64,000 nt of DNA, from assembly GCF_008634025.1 (NCBI RefSeq), contig NZ_PDCM01000002.1:2108001-2172000 (forward strand). Reading direction: 5' to 3'. Shown piece after piece: positions 34,721-44,058 of the stretch (position 1 is its first letter; every line of letters begins with the position of its first letter). The stretch comes from Streptomyces albofaciens JCM 4342 (lineage in GTDB: Bacteria > Actinomycetota > Actinomycetes > Streptomycetales > Streptomycetaceae). Position numbers and translations under genes: made by a program. The notes beneath the pieces are model-generated. The model was given only the letters and a program-made list of their open reading frames with translations. It had not been told where the DNA came from and ran no database searches.

Positions 34721-35536
34721 TCAGCCGTCGCCCAAGCGCGCCACGAGGTGCAGCCGGTCCCCATCGGCGGCATCCCCCGGAAGTACGGCCGGACCGGCTC
34801 GCCAAGGCGGCTCCGTACGCGGCCCCGGCCCGTCGTGCAGGTCGAGCACCGTGAAGCCGTGCGCGGCGAGGGCGTACCGCAGTTCCTGGGGGAACAGCAG
34901 CCGCCACGCGGAGTGCTGTTCGACGGCCGGTGAGCCGTCCTCCGTGCTCCACACCCGCCGTCGGCGCAGCAGTTGGGCCGCCCGGTCGACGGTGAGCGTG
35001 GTGACGGACCGGTACACGGTCCCCTCCCACTCGAAGCCGCGGATCTGCGGTGCGTCCAGGAGTTCTGTCCGTCCGAGGAAGAACGCTCCGTTACGCATCT
35101 CCGCCACCAGCAGTCCGCCCGGTGTCAGCGCGCGGCGGCAGGAGTCGAGAAAGCCGTCCAGTTCGTCGTTGGTGTGGCAGTACAGCAGCGCGCTGTCCAG
35201 GCAGACGATCGCGTCGAAGGGCTGCGCCGCGAGGTCCCCGGCACGGAACCGGCGCAGGTCGGCCCGTACGTAGTGGGGTCCGGGGTGATGGGTACGGGCG
35301 TACGCGAGCATCGCGTCCGACAGGTCGGCGCCGACGACCGTGCGGCCCATGGCGTGCAGGTGGGCGGCGTCCCGCCCGGTGCCGCAGCCGATGTCGAGGA
35401 CGTGCGGCCCGGCGCCGTACCGGCGCAGGACGTCCTCGGTCCAGCGGGCGGCGAGCCGTTCCGGGTCGGGGAACCGGGCCTCGTACAGGGCCGGGTTGTC
35501 GGTCAGCAGGTTGCGGGCGGCGGCGCTGTCCGTCAT
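34721..35536 (-). CDS. Class I SAM-dependent methyltransferase
   Basis: 271 aa from the ATG overlapping the MFS stop. SAM site HVLDIGCGTGRDAAHLHAMG, acidic loop VVGADLSDAML, and FDAIVCLDSALLYC. It is a small-molecule type with a C-terminal beta region typical of N- or O-methyltransferases. Its place among ligase, PLP and epimerase genes suggests tailoring of the exported small molecule. Confidence 0.88.
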   Translation of the reverse strand: MTDSAAARNLLTDNPALYEARFPDPERLAARWTEDVLRRYGAGPHVLDIGCGTGRDAAHLHAMGRTVVGADLSDAMLAYARTHHPGPHYVRADLRRFRAGDLAAQPFDAIVCLDSALLYCHTNDELDGFLDSCRRALTPGGLLVAEMRNGAFFLGRTELLDAPQIRGFEWEGTVYRSVTTLTVDRAAQLLRRRRVWSTEDGSPAVEQHSAWRLLFPQELRYALAAHGFTVLDLHDGPGPRTEPPWRAGPAVLPGDAADGDRLHLVARLGDG

Positions 35537-36783
35537 GCCGTCACCGCCACCGCGCGTACGGGCAGGGCGCGCAGCCGGTGCAGCCAGCCGACGCCCGCTG
35601 CCGAGGCGAGGCCGAAGGCGAGGCAGCACGCCCAGGGCAGCCAGGGGGTGCCGTGGGCGCCCGCGTCCATGGCCCAGCCGACGACGGTGTTGCCGACGGC
35701 GGCGGCGATGCCGGAGACGACGTAGAAGATCCCGAAGTAGGTGCCGGTGAGTTCGGCGCGGCCGAACTCCGGTATCAGCTCCATGACGAACGGCTGGGCG
35801 ATCATGACGCCGACGTACAGGAGCAGTGCCCCGGCGAGGACGGGTACGAGGGCGAGCGCAGCCCGGCCGGCGCCGCCGCCCGTGCCGGACGCCCCGGCGA
35901 CCGCCATCGGCGGGACGAACGCCGCGCCCATCAGCGCCAGCCCGATGGCCACCCACCGTGCCCGCGTGCCCCGCTCCTTGAGGGAGCGGGTGATGCGCAT
36001 CTGGAGGGTGAGGTTGGCCAGTGTGCCGACGAGGAAGACGAGGCCGGCCGCGCCGTCCCAGCCGGTGGCCCGCCGGGCGCCGTCCGGGAGCAGCAGGTAG
36101 AGCTGGTTCTCCATGGTGAACATGCCGACCATGGCGAGGGAGAAGGCCAGGAAGGCCCGGTTGGCGAGGACTTCGCGCCAGTCGCCGAGCACGCCGCCCT
36201 TCGAGGGGGGCACTTCGCGGGCGGGCAGGACGGCGGCCTGGGCGGCGGTGAGCAGGGCGAAGATCGCGGCGGCGGTGAGGGCGGAGACGCGGAAGTCGAC
36301 GAGCAGCAGGGCGCTGCCGATCAGCGGTCCGACCAGGGCGCCGGTCGTGGCGAAGATGTTGAACAGGGCGAACGCCTCGGCCTTGCGGTCGCCCGCCTCG
36401 GCTGCCAGGTAGGCCCGTACGGCCGGGTTGAACAGGGCCCCGGCGAGCCCGCTGAGTATGGAGGCGGCGAGCAGCACGGGCAGCCCGTCGCCGAGCGCGA
36501 ACAGGGCGAAGCCGACGGTGCGCAGCGCGCAGCCCGCGATGATCACGCCGCGCGCGCCGAGCCGGTCGGCGGCCGAGCCGCCCAGGATGAACAGGCCCTG
36601 CTGGCTGAGGTTGCGTACGCCCAGCACGATGCCGACCACGGCGGCGGACATGCCCAGGTCCTCGCCGAGGTGGGTGGCGAGGTACGGGATGAGCAGGTAG
36701 AAGCCGATGTTCACGCCGAGCTGGTTGACCAGCAGGAGCCGGATGGCGAGCGGGAAGGCCCGCATCTCACTCCACGTCTTCAC
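35533..36783 (-). CDS. MFS exporter
   Basis: 416 aa with about 12 TM segments. Motif A-like GGSAADRLGARGVIIAG follows TM2, and RNLSQQGLFILGG is typical of DHA-type efflux MFS. Its N-terminus overlaps the epimerase-like gene by 17 bp. By analogy with CntE-type systems it could export the product of this operon. Confidence 0.9.
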   Translation of the reverse strand: MKTWSEMRAFPLAIRLLLVNQLGVNIGFYLLIPYLATHLGEDLGMSAAVVGIVLGVRNLSQQGLFILGGSAADRLGARGVIIAGCALRTVGFALFALGDGLPVLLAASILSGLAGALFNPAVRAYLAAEAGDRKAEAFALFNIFATTGALVGPLIGSALLLVDFRVSALTAAAIFALLTAAQAAVLPAREVPPSKGGVLGDWREVLANRAFLAFSLAMVGMFTMENQLYLLLPDGARRATGWDGAAGLVFLVGTLANLTLQMRITRSLKERGTRARWVAIGLALMGAAFVPPMAVAGASGTGGGAGRAALALVPVLAGALLLYVGVMIAQPFVMELIPEFGRAELTGTYFGIFYVVSGIAAAVGNTVVGWAMDAGAHGTPWLPWACCLAFGLASAAGVGWLHRLRALPVRAVAVTA

Positions 36784-37897
36784 GGTGGTGCCTTTCCTTC
36801 TGTACGGCCGGTACGGCGGGCTGTGTCGCGGGCGGGGCGCCGCGGTCCGCCCCGCGCGGGGGCACCGGCCGTACGCCCAGCCCGGCGCCCGTTCCGGCGC
36901 GTACGGTCCCGTCGGTGCCGCCGATGCCGGTCCACGGGTCGTGCGCGAGCAGCAGGTGTCCGTCGAGGTCGACCCAGCGGGCCCGGTCGGCGAGGTGGAC
37001 GGCGGGGGCGATGCCGAGGGTGCCGGCGGTCAGGCAGCCGAGCATGAGGCGGGTGCCGCTGCCCGCGATCAGTTCCTCGATGCGCAGGGCCGCGTGGACG
37101 CCGCCGCACTTGGCGAGCTTGACGTTGACGCCCTGGACCCGCCCGGCCAGCCGCTCGACGTCGGCGGGGGACACGGCGTCCTCGTCGGCGATGACGGGCA
37201 GCGGGGAACGGGCGGCGAGCCGGGCGAGCGCTTCGGGGTCGCCCGGCACCGTCGGCTGTTCGACGGCCGTGACGCCGAGTTCGGCGAAGCGCGGCAGCAG
37301 CCCATCGGCCTGCTGTGGCGTCCAGGCGCCGTTGGGGTCGAGCAGCAGCGCGGCGGTGGGGGCGGCGTCCCGTACGGCCCGTACGCGGGCGAGGTCGTCC
37401 TCGGGGTCCGCCGTACCGGCCTTGATCTTGAGGACGGTGAAGCCGCTCTCGGCCAGGCAGCGGGCCTGGGTCCGGGCGCGTGCCGCGGGCACGATGCCGA
37501 TGGTGCGGGCGGTGGCGGCGACGGGCCGCCGCTCGGTGCCGAGCAGCTGGTGGACCGGCCTTCCGGCGCGCTTGCCGACGAGGTCGAGCAGGGCCGATTC
37601 GACGGCGGCGGTGACGGCGGGCGGTGTGTCCGGCGCGGGCGGTTCGCCTTCGCGCAGGGCGTACAGGGCGCTTTCGGGGTCGGCGAAGCGGCCGAGTCCG
37701 ACGGCGGCGCCGGCCAGCAGGCGGCTCAGGGTGTCGGTGTCGAGGCCGTAGTACACGCTGGTGACGGCCTCGCCGTGGCCGCGCAGCCCGCGGTGTTCCA
37801 CGGACAGCCAGACGGCGTCCCGTTCGGCCGTCACGGACCGGGAGATGCGCAGCGGTTCGGCGAGCCGTAGCCGTACGACGCGCAGGGTGCCCTTCAT
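36767..37897 (-). CDS. Enolase-superfamily protein, dipeptide epimerase-like (AEE/MLE subgroup)
   Basis: 376 aa. Capping domain, then barrel with KxK (VLKIKAG), metal ligands D in LLLDPNGAW, E in AVEQPTV, and D/E in IADEDAV, and the second catalytic Lys in VNVKLAKCGG. This is the pattern of L-Ala-D/L-Glu-type dipeptide epimerases and MLE-like enzymes. Here it could epimerise an amino-acid-derived intermediate. The C-terminus has a Pro/Arg-rich extension. It starts by 4-bp overlap with the PLP-enzyme gene. Confidence 0.88.
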   Translation of the reverse strand: MKGTLRVVRLRLAEPLRISRSVTAERDAVWLSVEHRGLRGHGEAVTSVYYGLDTDTLSRLLAGAAVGLGRFADPESALYALREGEPPAPDTPPAVTAAVESALLDLVGKRAGRPVHQLLGTERRPVAATARTIGIVPAARARTQARCLAESGFTVLKIKAGTADPEDDLARVRAVRDAAPTAALLLDPNGAWTPQQADGLLPRFAELGVTAVEQPTVPGDPEALARLAARSPLPVIADEDAVSPADVERLAGRVQGVNVKLAKCGGVHAALRIEELIAGSGTRLMLGCLTAGTLGIAPAVHLADRARWVDLDGHLLLAHDPWTGIGGTDGTVRAGTGAGLGVRPVPPRGADRGAPPATQPAVPAVQKERHHREDVE

Positions 37898-38982
37898 GCC
37901 ACGCCCTCCCCCGCGGCCGCCGCCTTCGGATCGACGACGGTGGTGCACCGGGCCCAGCCGGTGGCCTCGGCCGCCGTGGGGTGCGGCAGTTCCACCGGGC
38001 GGGTGGCGACGGCCTGTCCGTCCAGGCCGTGGGCGGCGGCGAAGTCCTCGTCGTAGACGGTGCCGAGGTAGCGGTGCAGGCCGTCGGGGAAGACGGTGGC
38101 GACGACGGCGCCGGGGTGCACGCGGGCCGCCCAGGCGGCGACCAGCGCGACGGCGCCGGTGCTCCAGCCGCCGCTGACGAAGCTGCCCCGGGCCAGCCGC
38201 CGGCAGGCGTCGGCGGCTTCGGCGGGCCCCACCCAGTGCACCTCGTCGAAGGCCGCGTAGGCGACGTTGCGCGGGTGGATGCTGCTGCCGAGGCCGCGCA
38301 TCAGGCGGGCCCTGGCGGGCTGGCCGAAGATGGTCGAGCCGGTGGCGTCCACGCCGATCAGGCGCAGCGCGGGCCAGTGGCGGCGCAGCGGGCCGATGAT
38401 CCCGGCGCTGTGGCCGCCGGTGCCGACGCTGCACACCAGGACGTCGAGGTGGTCCAGGTCGGCGGCCAGCTCGGCGGCGAGGGAGGCGTAGCCCGCCGCG
38501 TTGTCGGGGTTGTTGTACTGGTCGGGCCAGTACGCGTGCGGCAGCAGGGTGCGCAGTTCGCGCAGCCGGGCGAGCCGGGCGGCCTGCCAGCCGCCCTCCG
38601 GCGCGGGCCGGTCGACGATCTCCAGCCGCGCGCCGTAGGCCCGCAGCAACTGCCGCATGGACGGCTCCAGTTCGCTGTCACAGACCAGGATCACATCGTG
38701 GCCGAGGGCCTGGCCGGCGAAGGCCAGGCCGACGCCGAGGGTGCCGGAGGTGGACTCCACGACCGGCGCGCCGGGCCGCAGTTCGCCGCGTTCGCGGGCG
38801 CCGAGCAGCATGGAGACGGCGGCGCGCGCCTTCATGCCGCCCGCGCCGAGCCCTTCCAGCTTGGCCCAGAAACCGGGGTGCGGGCAGGGCAGGTCGCCGG
38901 TGATGCGGGCCAGGGGCGTACGGCCGACGAGGGCGAGGAGTTCCCGGTTGGCGGCGGGTGCGCCCAGAACGGCGGCGGTCAT
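37894..38982 (-). CDS. PLP-dependent cysteine synthase-family enzyme (SbnA-like)
   Basis: 362 aa. Fold type II: VGRTPLARI, KLEGLGAGGMKARAAVSML with the PLP lysine, VVESTSGTLGVGLA (substrate/phosphate loop), and CSVGTGGHSAGI (PLP-phosphate loop). Asn is replaced by S-G-T in the first loop, as in some SbnA-like enzymes. These catalyse beta-replacement on O-acetyl- or O-phosphoserine, and SbnA makes a 2,3-diaminopropionate precursor for metallophores. It is coupled to both neighbours by 4-bp overlaps. Confidence 0.9.
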   Translation of the reverse strand: MTAAVLGAPAANRELLALVGRTPLARITGDLPCPHPGFWAKLEGLGAGGMKARAAVSMLLGARERGELRPGAPVVESTSGTLGVGLAFAGQALGHDVILVCDSELEPSMRQLLRAYGARLEIVDRPAPEGGWQAARLARLRELRTLLPHAYWPDQYNNPDNAAGYASLAAELAADLDHLDVLVCSVGTGGHSAGIIGPLRRHWPALRLIGVDATGSTIFGQPARARLMRGLGSSIHPRNVAYAAFDEVHWVGPAEAADACRRLARGSFVSGGWSTGAVALVAAWAARVHPGAVVATVFPDGLHRYLGTVYDEDFAAAHGLDGQAVATRPVELPHPTAAEATGWARCTTVVDPKAAAAGEGVA

Positions 38983-39902
38983 CGGGCGCCTCCCCGTGCC
39001 GACAGGACGTAGCGGTCGTCGCCGGTGTAGCGGTGGACGACGCCGGGCCCGCCGTCGAGCCAGAAGAACGGGTACGGTTCGGCGCACACGGCGCTCACCC
39101 CGGCGCCCAGGAGGCGGGGCAGTACGGCGCTGCCGGTCTGCGCGAACATCACCAGCGGCTTGGCGTGCCGCGCGCAGTGGGCGCGCAGCGGCTCGAAGGT
39201 GCCGTTGCCGAGGGTCATGCCGGAGGCCAGTACGGCGTCGCACCCGTCGAGTTCGGCGAGCGCGTCGGTACGGATCGGCTCGCCCCACTCCGTACGGCCG
39301 CCCTTGAGGTCGCACGGTACGCAGACCAGGCCGCGGGCGCGCAGCGCCTCCAGCAGCGAGTTGACGACGCCGACGACCAGGACGGTACGGCCGGGCGCGA
39401 CGGGGAGCAGCCCGGCGACGCCGCGGGCGCGGGCCCGGGACTTGGCGAGCGAGTCGCCGGCGGGCAGTTCCCAGGGCCGCGCGCCGTTGGCGGGCGTGTG
39501 CGGCAGGACGTGCATCAGGTACGCGTCCAGGGCGGCGACCCGTACCGGCGCCAGCGGGTGGTCGAGCAGGGTGGCGATGTCGGCGCCGACGCAGTCCTCG
39601 ATCGCGGCGGCGGGCAGTGCTCCCGGTTCCACGGCGCAGGAGCCCACCGCGCTGCCGAGGCGCAGGCTGAGCACTTCGTTGCGGTAGCCGCCGCTGCGTC
39701 CTTCGTGGCGTACGGCCTGGCTGGTGGTGAAGGCCACCGCGATCTTCTGCGTACGGGGGTCGGGCCCCAGCTCACCGGCCCGTACGCGGCGCACCAGGTC
39801 CGGGAGGCCGGCCGCGGCGGGCCGCACGGCGCCCACGGCCGCCGTCGCCTGTCCCGGCGGGGCCGTCGCGCGTTCCGGGCTCATGGCTCGTCCCGGGCTC
39901 AT
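38979..39902 (-). CDS. DUF364/DUF4213-like Rossmann protein
   Basis: 307 aa from the ATG overlapping the ATP-grasp stop. PVRVAALDAYLMHVLPHTPA recalls the DUF4213 N-terminal region. VAPGRTVLVVGVVNSLLEAL is a Rossmann-like strand-loop, and DAVLASGMTLGNGTFEPL with VMFAQTGSAVLPRLLGAGV matches DUF364, described as putative heavy-metal chelation. In metallophore loci it may build or modify the chelating core. The assignment is by motif and gene context. Confidence 0.7.
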   Translation of the reverse strand: MSPGRAMSPERATAPPGQATAAVGAVRPAAAGLPDLVRRVRAGELGPDPRTQKIAVAFTTSQAVRHEGRSGGYRNEVLSLRLGSAVGSCAVEPGALPAAAIEDCVGADIATLLDHPLAPVRVAALDAYLMHVLPHTPANGARPWELPAGDSLAKSRARARGVAGLLPVAPGRTVLVVGVVNSLLEALRARGLVCVPCDLKGGRTEWGEPIRTDALAELDGCDAVLASGMTLGNGTFEPLRAHCARHAKPLVMFAQTGSAVLPRLLGAGVSAVCAEPYPFFWLDGGPGVVHRYTGDDRYVLSARGGAR

Positions 39903-41158
39903 CGCTCGTCCACCACCCGCGGACACAGGCCGGCCAGCAGTTCCTCGACGCGGGCGCGCGCCCCCGGCCCCGCGCTGTCGGCGGCCATGACGTGGCCGAG
40001 GTACCCGTTGTTGCTGCCGGTCTCCCTGACGGCCTTGCCGGGCGCGGCGAGCTGGACCTCCAGCACACCGGGCCGCCCGTCGAGCCCGTCGGCGCCGGTT
40101 ATCTCCCGGAGGACTCCGGTGCGTCCGGGGACGAGGAAGCCGATGGCGGCGCTGCGCAGGCCGGTCTCGCGCGGCATGAGGTCCGGCTCGCGGCCGAGCG
40201 CCACCTCGACGAAGGCGGCGGCCAGGTCGATGCCGGTGACGTGGCGGACCAGTTCGGTGATGCGGTTGCCGGCGGGCCGCGGGTTGACCTCGACCACCCG
40301 CGGCCCGGCCGCGGTGAGCTTGATCTCGGTGTGCGCGACGACCTGGTCCAGGCCGAGCGCCTTGAGCGCGGCGCGGGCGGTGTCCGCCGCCGCTTCCGCG
40401 TCGGCGGTGGTCAGCGCGGCGGGGAACATGTGCCCCGTCTCCACGAACGCCGGGGCGCCGCCCACGCTCTTGTCGGTCACCCCGACGACGTGCACGGCAC
40501 CGCCGTACGACACGGTCTCGACGCTGACCTCGGGGCCGTCGAGCAGTTCTTCCAGCAGGACGACGGGGGCCCGCAGCTGTCCGCGCGCGTTGACGGGGAA
40601 GGCGGCCAGCTCGCGGTGCGCGCGGGCCAGTTCCGCCTCGTCGTCCACCCGCCGTACGTACATCCCGGCGCACAGGTCCACCGGCTTGAGCACCAGCGGG
40701 AAGCCGATCTCCCGCGCCGCCTCGGCGGTCCGCGCCCAGTCGCCGCAGACCGCGAACCGGGGGCCCGGCACGCCGGCCGCGGCCAGCGCGCGCCGGGTGG
40801 CGTCCTTGCGGCAGGCGGCCTCCACGGCCTCCGGCGCGGGCCCGGGCAGGCCGAGGCGGGCGGCGGTGCGCGCCACGGCGGGCAGGTAGTAGTCGCACGA
40901 GCTGAGGACGCCGTCGAAGCCGATCGCCGCGTGCAGGCGTTCGGCGTACGGCAGCAGGGCGTCGGTGTCGTTGGTGTCGGCGGTGATCACGTTGCGGGCC
41001 GCGAGGAGCGGGTGGGCGGTGCCCTCGGGGGCGGTCCGCAGGTAGTGGTGGAGGTCGCGGGTGAGGAAGGTGAAGTCGTGTCCGGCCTCGCGGAGGGCGC
41101 GGGGCAGCAGTCTGCCCATCGACCCGACCCAGCTCTCGACCATCAGCAGATGCGCCAC
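39899..41158 (-). CDS. ATP-grasp ligase
   Basis: 419 aa. Preatp-grasp region MAHLLMVESWVGSMGRLL. ATP-grasp core: FPLVLKPVDLCAGMYVRRV (ATP Lys), VLLEELLDGPEVSVETVSYG, and metal site HTEIKLTAAGPRVVEVNPRPAGNRI. It forms amide or peptide bonds via an acyl phosphate. It is the first gene of the ten-gene operon, about 95 bp downstream of a FUR-family box. It probably condenses amino acids into the small-molecule product. Confidence 0.93.
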   Translation of the reverse strand: MAHLLMVESWVGSMGRLLPRALREAGHDFTFLTRDLHHYLRTAPEGTAHPLLAARNVITADTNDTDALLPYAERLHAAIGFDGVLSSCDYYLPAVARTAARLGLPGPAPEAVEAACRKDATRRALAAAGVPGPRFAVCGDWARTAEAAREIGFPLVLKPVDLCAGMYVRRVDDEAELARAHRELAAFPVNARGQLRAPVVLLEELLDGPEVSVETVSYGGAVHVVGVTDKSVGGAPAFVETGHMFPAALTTADAEAAADTARAALKALGLDQVVAHTEIKLTAAGPRVVEVNPRPAGNRITELVRHVTGIDLAAAFVEVALGREPDLMPRETGLRSAAIGFLVPGRTGVLREITGADGLDGRPGVLEVQLAAPGKAVRETGSNNGYLGHVMAADSAGPGARARVEELLAGLCPRVVDER

Positions 41159-41252
41159 AACTCTCCTTCTGCGCAGGTGGTTTCGCTTCCGGGCACGCCG
41201 CGGGGAGGCCCCCGGCGGCCGCGGTGCGGTGTTGACCGAACGCGATGCTAAC

Positions 41253-41271
41253 GCTAATGATTTTCATTGTC
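41253..41271. promoter_or_regulatory. FUR-family metal box, probably Zur
   Basis: GCTAATGATTTTCATTGTC: 15 of 19 positions match the enteric Fur consensus GATAATGATAATCATTATC. It also contains AATGATTTTCA, the exact right part of the Streptomyces Zur box TGAAAATGATTTTCA. It is an AT island in GC-rich DNA between the divergent ATP-grasp operon and the peptidase gene, so zinc (or another metal) control of one or both is likely. Streptomyces iron control normally uses a different box, which favours Zur. Confidence 0.72.
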
Positions 41272-41355
41272 ACCTCGTGGGTACATCTTTTCTTCGCCTT
41301 TCCCCGCCCGCGACGCCCGCCCGCGCCCTCCGCGCTGTCCCGAACTGCGAGCCCC

Positions 41356-42885
41356 ATGTCTCCCGCCCCGCGGCGCACCGCCCTGCTCTGCGCGCTCCTG
41401 ACGAGCGCCGTACCGCTGTCCACCGCCACGTCCGCCGCCGCCGAGCCCCGTGCCGGCGCCCCCGCCCCGCCCCTGCGCTTCGGCACCTGCCCGGCGTCGG
41501 TCCCCGCCCCTCCCCCACCGGAGCGCGTCGAGTGCGGCACGGTGAGCGTGCCGCTGGACCACTCGCGTCCGGACGGCGCGCACATACGGATAGCCGTCTC
41601 CCGCGTCCGCGCCTCGGGGACGCCCGCCGAGCGGCGCGGCGTCCTGCTGGTCAATCCGGGCGGCCCGGGCGGCTCCGGGCTTCCGTACGCGGTCACCAAG
41701 CGCGCCAAGCTGCCGGACGCGGTGCGCCGCGCCTACGACGTCATCGGCTTTGATCCGCGCGGCACCGGGCTCAGCGCGCCCGCCGCCTGCGGGCCGATGG
41801 GCGGCCTCTTCGACGCCCCCGGCACCGGGGGCGCGCCGCTCGATCCCGTACCGCGCGACCGGCCCGGCGAGCGCGCCTACCTGGACTCCCAGCGGCGGCT
41901 GGCCGCCGACTGCGCGGCGGGCACGGGCGCCGCCCTCCCCCACCTCTCCACCAGCGAGACCGCACGGGACATGGACGCGATCCGCGCCGCGCTCGGCGAG
42001 CGGCGCATCAGCTATCTGGGCGTCTCGTACGGCACATACCTGGGCGCCGCCTATGTGGCCCAATTCCCGCACCGGGTCGACAGGTTGGTGCTGGACAGCA
42101 TGGTCGGGCCGGAGGACTGGCACGACTTCGACGTACGGCAGGCGTTCGCGCTGCTGCGCCAGCGCGATGTGCTCTTCGGCTGGCTGGCACGGCACGCTTC
42201 CCGGTTCCAGCTCGGCGGTACGGCGGGCGAGGTCCGCGCCGCGTACCGGCGGGTGCGGGACGGGCTGGCGGCGCGGCCGGTCGCCGGGTTCGGTGCCGCG
42301 GCCTTCGACCGGGCCGTCTACCGCGCCCTGGGGCGTACGGAACGGTGGACCGCCCTCGGTGACGGGCTGCGCGCCTATCTGGACGCGGGGAGCGTTGACC
42401 GGCTGCGGCCCGCCGCGCCCTTCGACGGGCCCGAGTCACGCACGTACGAGGCCGCCAACCGGGCCGTGAAGTGCGCCGACGGGCCGGGGCCGACGCCGGG
42501 CCGGGTCGTCGCCGGCCTGCGCGGGCTGCGGAACGCGGACCCGCAGCCCGTGCTGACCGGCCTGGAGGCCGCCGCCTGCGCCTACTGGCACGTCCGCCCG
42601 GCGGAGCGCACCCGGCTCGGCAGCCCCGCGGCTCCCCCGGCACTGCTGGTGGCCTCCGCGCACGATCCCGTGACGCCGCTCGCCGGTGCGCGGGCCCTCG
42701 GCCGCGTCCTGCCCGGTTCGCGGCAGGTCACCTTGCACGACGACTACTCGCACGGCGTCTTCGCCAGCCGCGGCAACCGCTGTGTGGATGCCGCGGTCGG
42801 CGCGTATCTCGTCGGCGGCACCGTCCCGGCGCGGGATGTGCACTGCGCGGGGCCGGGGCTGCCGGAGCCGTCGCCCCGCACGTGA
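41356..42885 (+). CDS. Secreted alpha/beta hydrolase, tripeptidyl aminopeptidase-like
   Basis: 509 aa from an ATG giving a good signal peptide (RRTALLCALLTSAVPLS, then ATSAAAEP). The alpha/beta hydrolase core has the oxyanion region VLLVNPGGPGGSG, GFDPRGTGLS, the nucleophile elbow GVSYGTYLG, and late SAHDPVTPLAGAR and DYSHGVF (Asp and His). This matches Tap/SlpD/E secreted tripeptidyl aminopeptidases. The metal box lies within about 100 bp upstream. Confidence 0.92.
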   Translation: MSPAPRRTALLCALLTSAVPLSTATSAAAEPRAGAPAPPLRFGTCPASVPAPPPPERVECGTVSVPLDHSRPDGAHIRIAVSRVRASGTPAERRGVLLVNPGGPGGSGLPYAVTKRAKLPDAVRRAYDVIGFDPRGTGLSAPAACGPMGGLFDAPGTGGAPLDPVPRDRPGERAYLDSQRRLAADCAAGTGAALPHLSTSETARDMDAIRAALGERRISYLGVSYGTYLGAAYVAQFPHRVDRLVLDSMVGPEDWHDFDVRQAFALLRQRDVLFGWLARHASRFQLGGTAGEVRAAYRRVRDGLAARPVAGFGAAAFDRAVYRALGRTERWTALGDGLRAYLDAGSVDRLRPAAPFDGPESRTYEAANRAVKCADGPGPTPGRVVAGLRGLRNADPQPVLTGLEAAACAYWHVRPAERTRLGSPAAPPALLVASAHDPVTPLAGARALGRVLPGSRQVTLHDDYSHGVFASRGNRCVDAAVGAYLVGGTVPARDVHCAGPGLPEPSPRT

Positions 42886-42897
42886 GCCGTACGGTCC

Positions 42898-44058
42898 TCA
42901 GCCCACCGCCGTCACTTCGGGCAGCGGCGGCCCGGCCTCGCACCACATGCCCTCCGCTCCTGTCAGGTAGTGCTCGAAGAAGCCGCCGACGACCGTGCGG
43001 GTGATCTCCGTGCCCCGGCCGCCGGGGAGGGAGCCGAGCGCGTCGGCGTAGTCCTCGGGGTCGGTGAACCCGCGGAAGCCGAGCGGGGCGGCGAGGGCGT
43101 CGAGGTCGGTGCAGGACTCATGGCCGCCGCCGGTCACCAGCAGGTGGTGCCGCGGCCCGCGCAGGCCGCTCCACAGCCGCTCGCGGGCCCGGGTCTCCTC
43201 CGGGAAATCCGGGTCGTCGGCGGTGAACTGACAGATCAGGAACGGGCTTTCCAGGCCGGTCCGCAGGACTTCGCCGTACGGGGTGCCGTCGAGGTTCACG
43301 CCGGCCGTCAGGCCCGGGTCGAGCCGCAGGGCCTCGGCCGCGGCGGCGCCGCCCAGCGAGTGGCCCGCGACGCCCGCCTTCGACGGGTCGAGCAGGGCGT
43401 GCCACCAGAAGCCGGGGGCGGACAGCCGGGCGCGGGCGAAGCGGAGGTCGGCGGCCCGGACACCGACGTAGCGGGTGGCGAGGTCGCCGGTGTCCCCGTC
43501 CGCGAGGCCGTCCGGTTCGCGGTACGGCACGAGGCGGCCGTCCGGGAACTCCACGCCGATCGCGTCCGACGGGTGGTCGAGGGCCGCCACCAGGAAGCCG
43601 CGGGAGGCGAGGTCCTCCCCGAGGGCGGTCAGCGCCGCGCGGTACTGGGCGTGGCCGGGCGAGAGCAGGACGAGCGGGCGGCCGTGGGCGTGCGGGGCGG
43701 GCGGCGCGTCCGCGGCGGCGTGCACGGCGACCGCGGCGGCGGTGTCGCGCGGCAGTCCCGAGCAGCCGGGCTCCTCCTCCCACGAGTCGACCACCAGCGG
43801 GGACATCGCGGCGGAGACGTACCGGCCGGGCCCCGCGCCGGTCCCCGCCTGCGCCGGGTACCAGAGCTGGGCCATCAGTTCCCGGGGGCGGCCGGGCCGG
43901 AAGGGGTCCTCCCGGTCGTGGTCGGTGAGGTGGGCGGTGCGCACGCCGACCGCGTGCCGGCCGGTGGGCGGGGGCAGTTCCGGACGGGCTGCGACGCGCC
44001 GCCCGGGCGCCGGTCCGCCGGTCGCCGCCGCCCGGGAGGTCTCACGGGTTTCCGTCAT
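42898..44058 (-). CDS. Alpha/beta hydrolase, PAF-acetylhydrolase-like
   Basis: 386 aa. RELMAQLWYPAQ, PLVLLSPGHAQYRAALTALGEDLASRGF, nucleophile AGHSLGGAAAAEAL, acid in GVNLDGTPYGE, and His in GGGHESC. This is the platelet-activating-factor acetylhydrolase/dienelactone-like group. No clear signal peptide is present. Substrate unknown. It is convergent with the peptidase gene at a 12-bp distance. Confidence 0.88.
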   Translation of the reverse strand: MTETRETSRAAATGGPAPGRRVAARPELPPPTGRHAVGVRTAHLTDHDREDPFRPGRPRELMAQLWYPAQAGTGAGPGRYVSAAMSPLVVDSWEEEPGCSGLPRDTAAAVAVHAAADAPPAPHAHGRPLVLLSPGHAQYRAALTALGEDLASRGFLVAALDHPSDAIGVEFPDGRLVPYREPDGLADGDTGDLATRYVGVRAADLRFARARLSAPGFWWHALLDPSKAGVAGHSLGGAAAAEALRLDPGLTAGVNLDGTPYGEVLRTGLESPFLICQFTADDPDFPEETRARERLWSGLRGPRHHLLVTGGGHESCTDLDALAAPLGFRGFTDPEDYADALGSLPGGRGTEITRTVVGGFFEHYLTGAEGMWCEAGPPLPEVTAVG

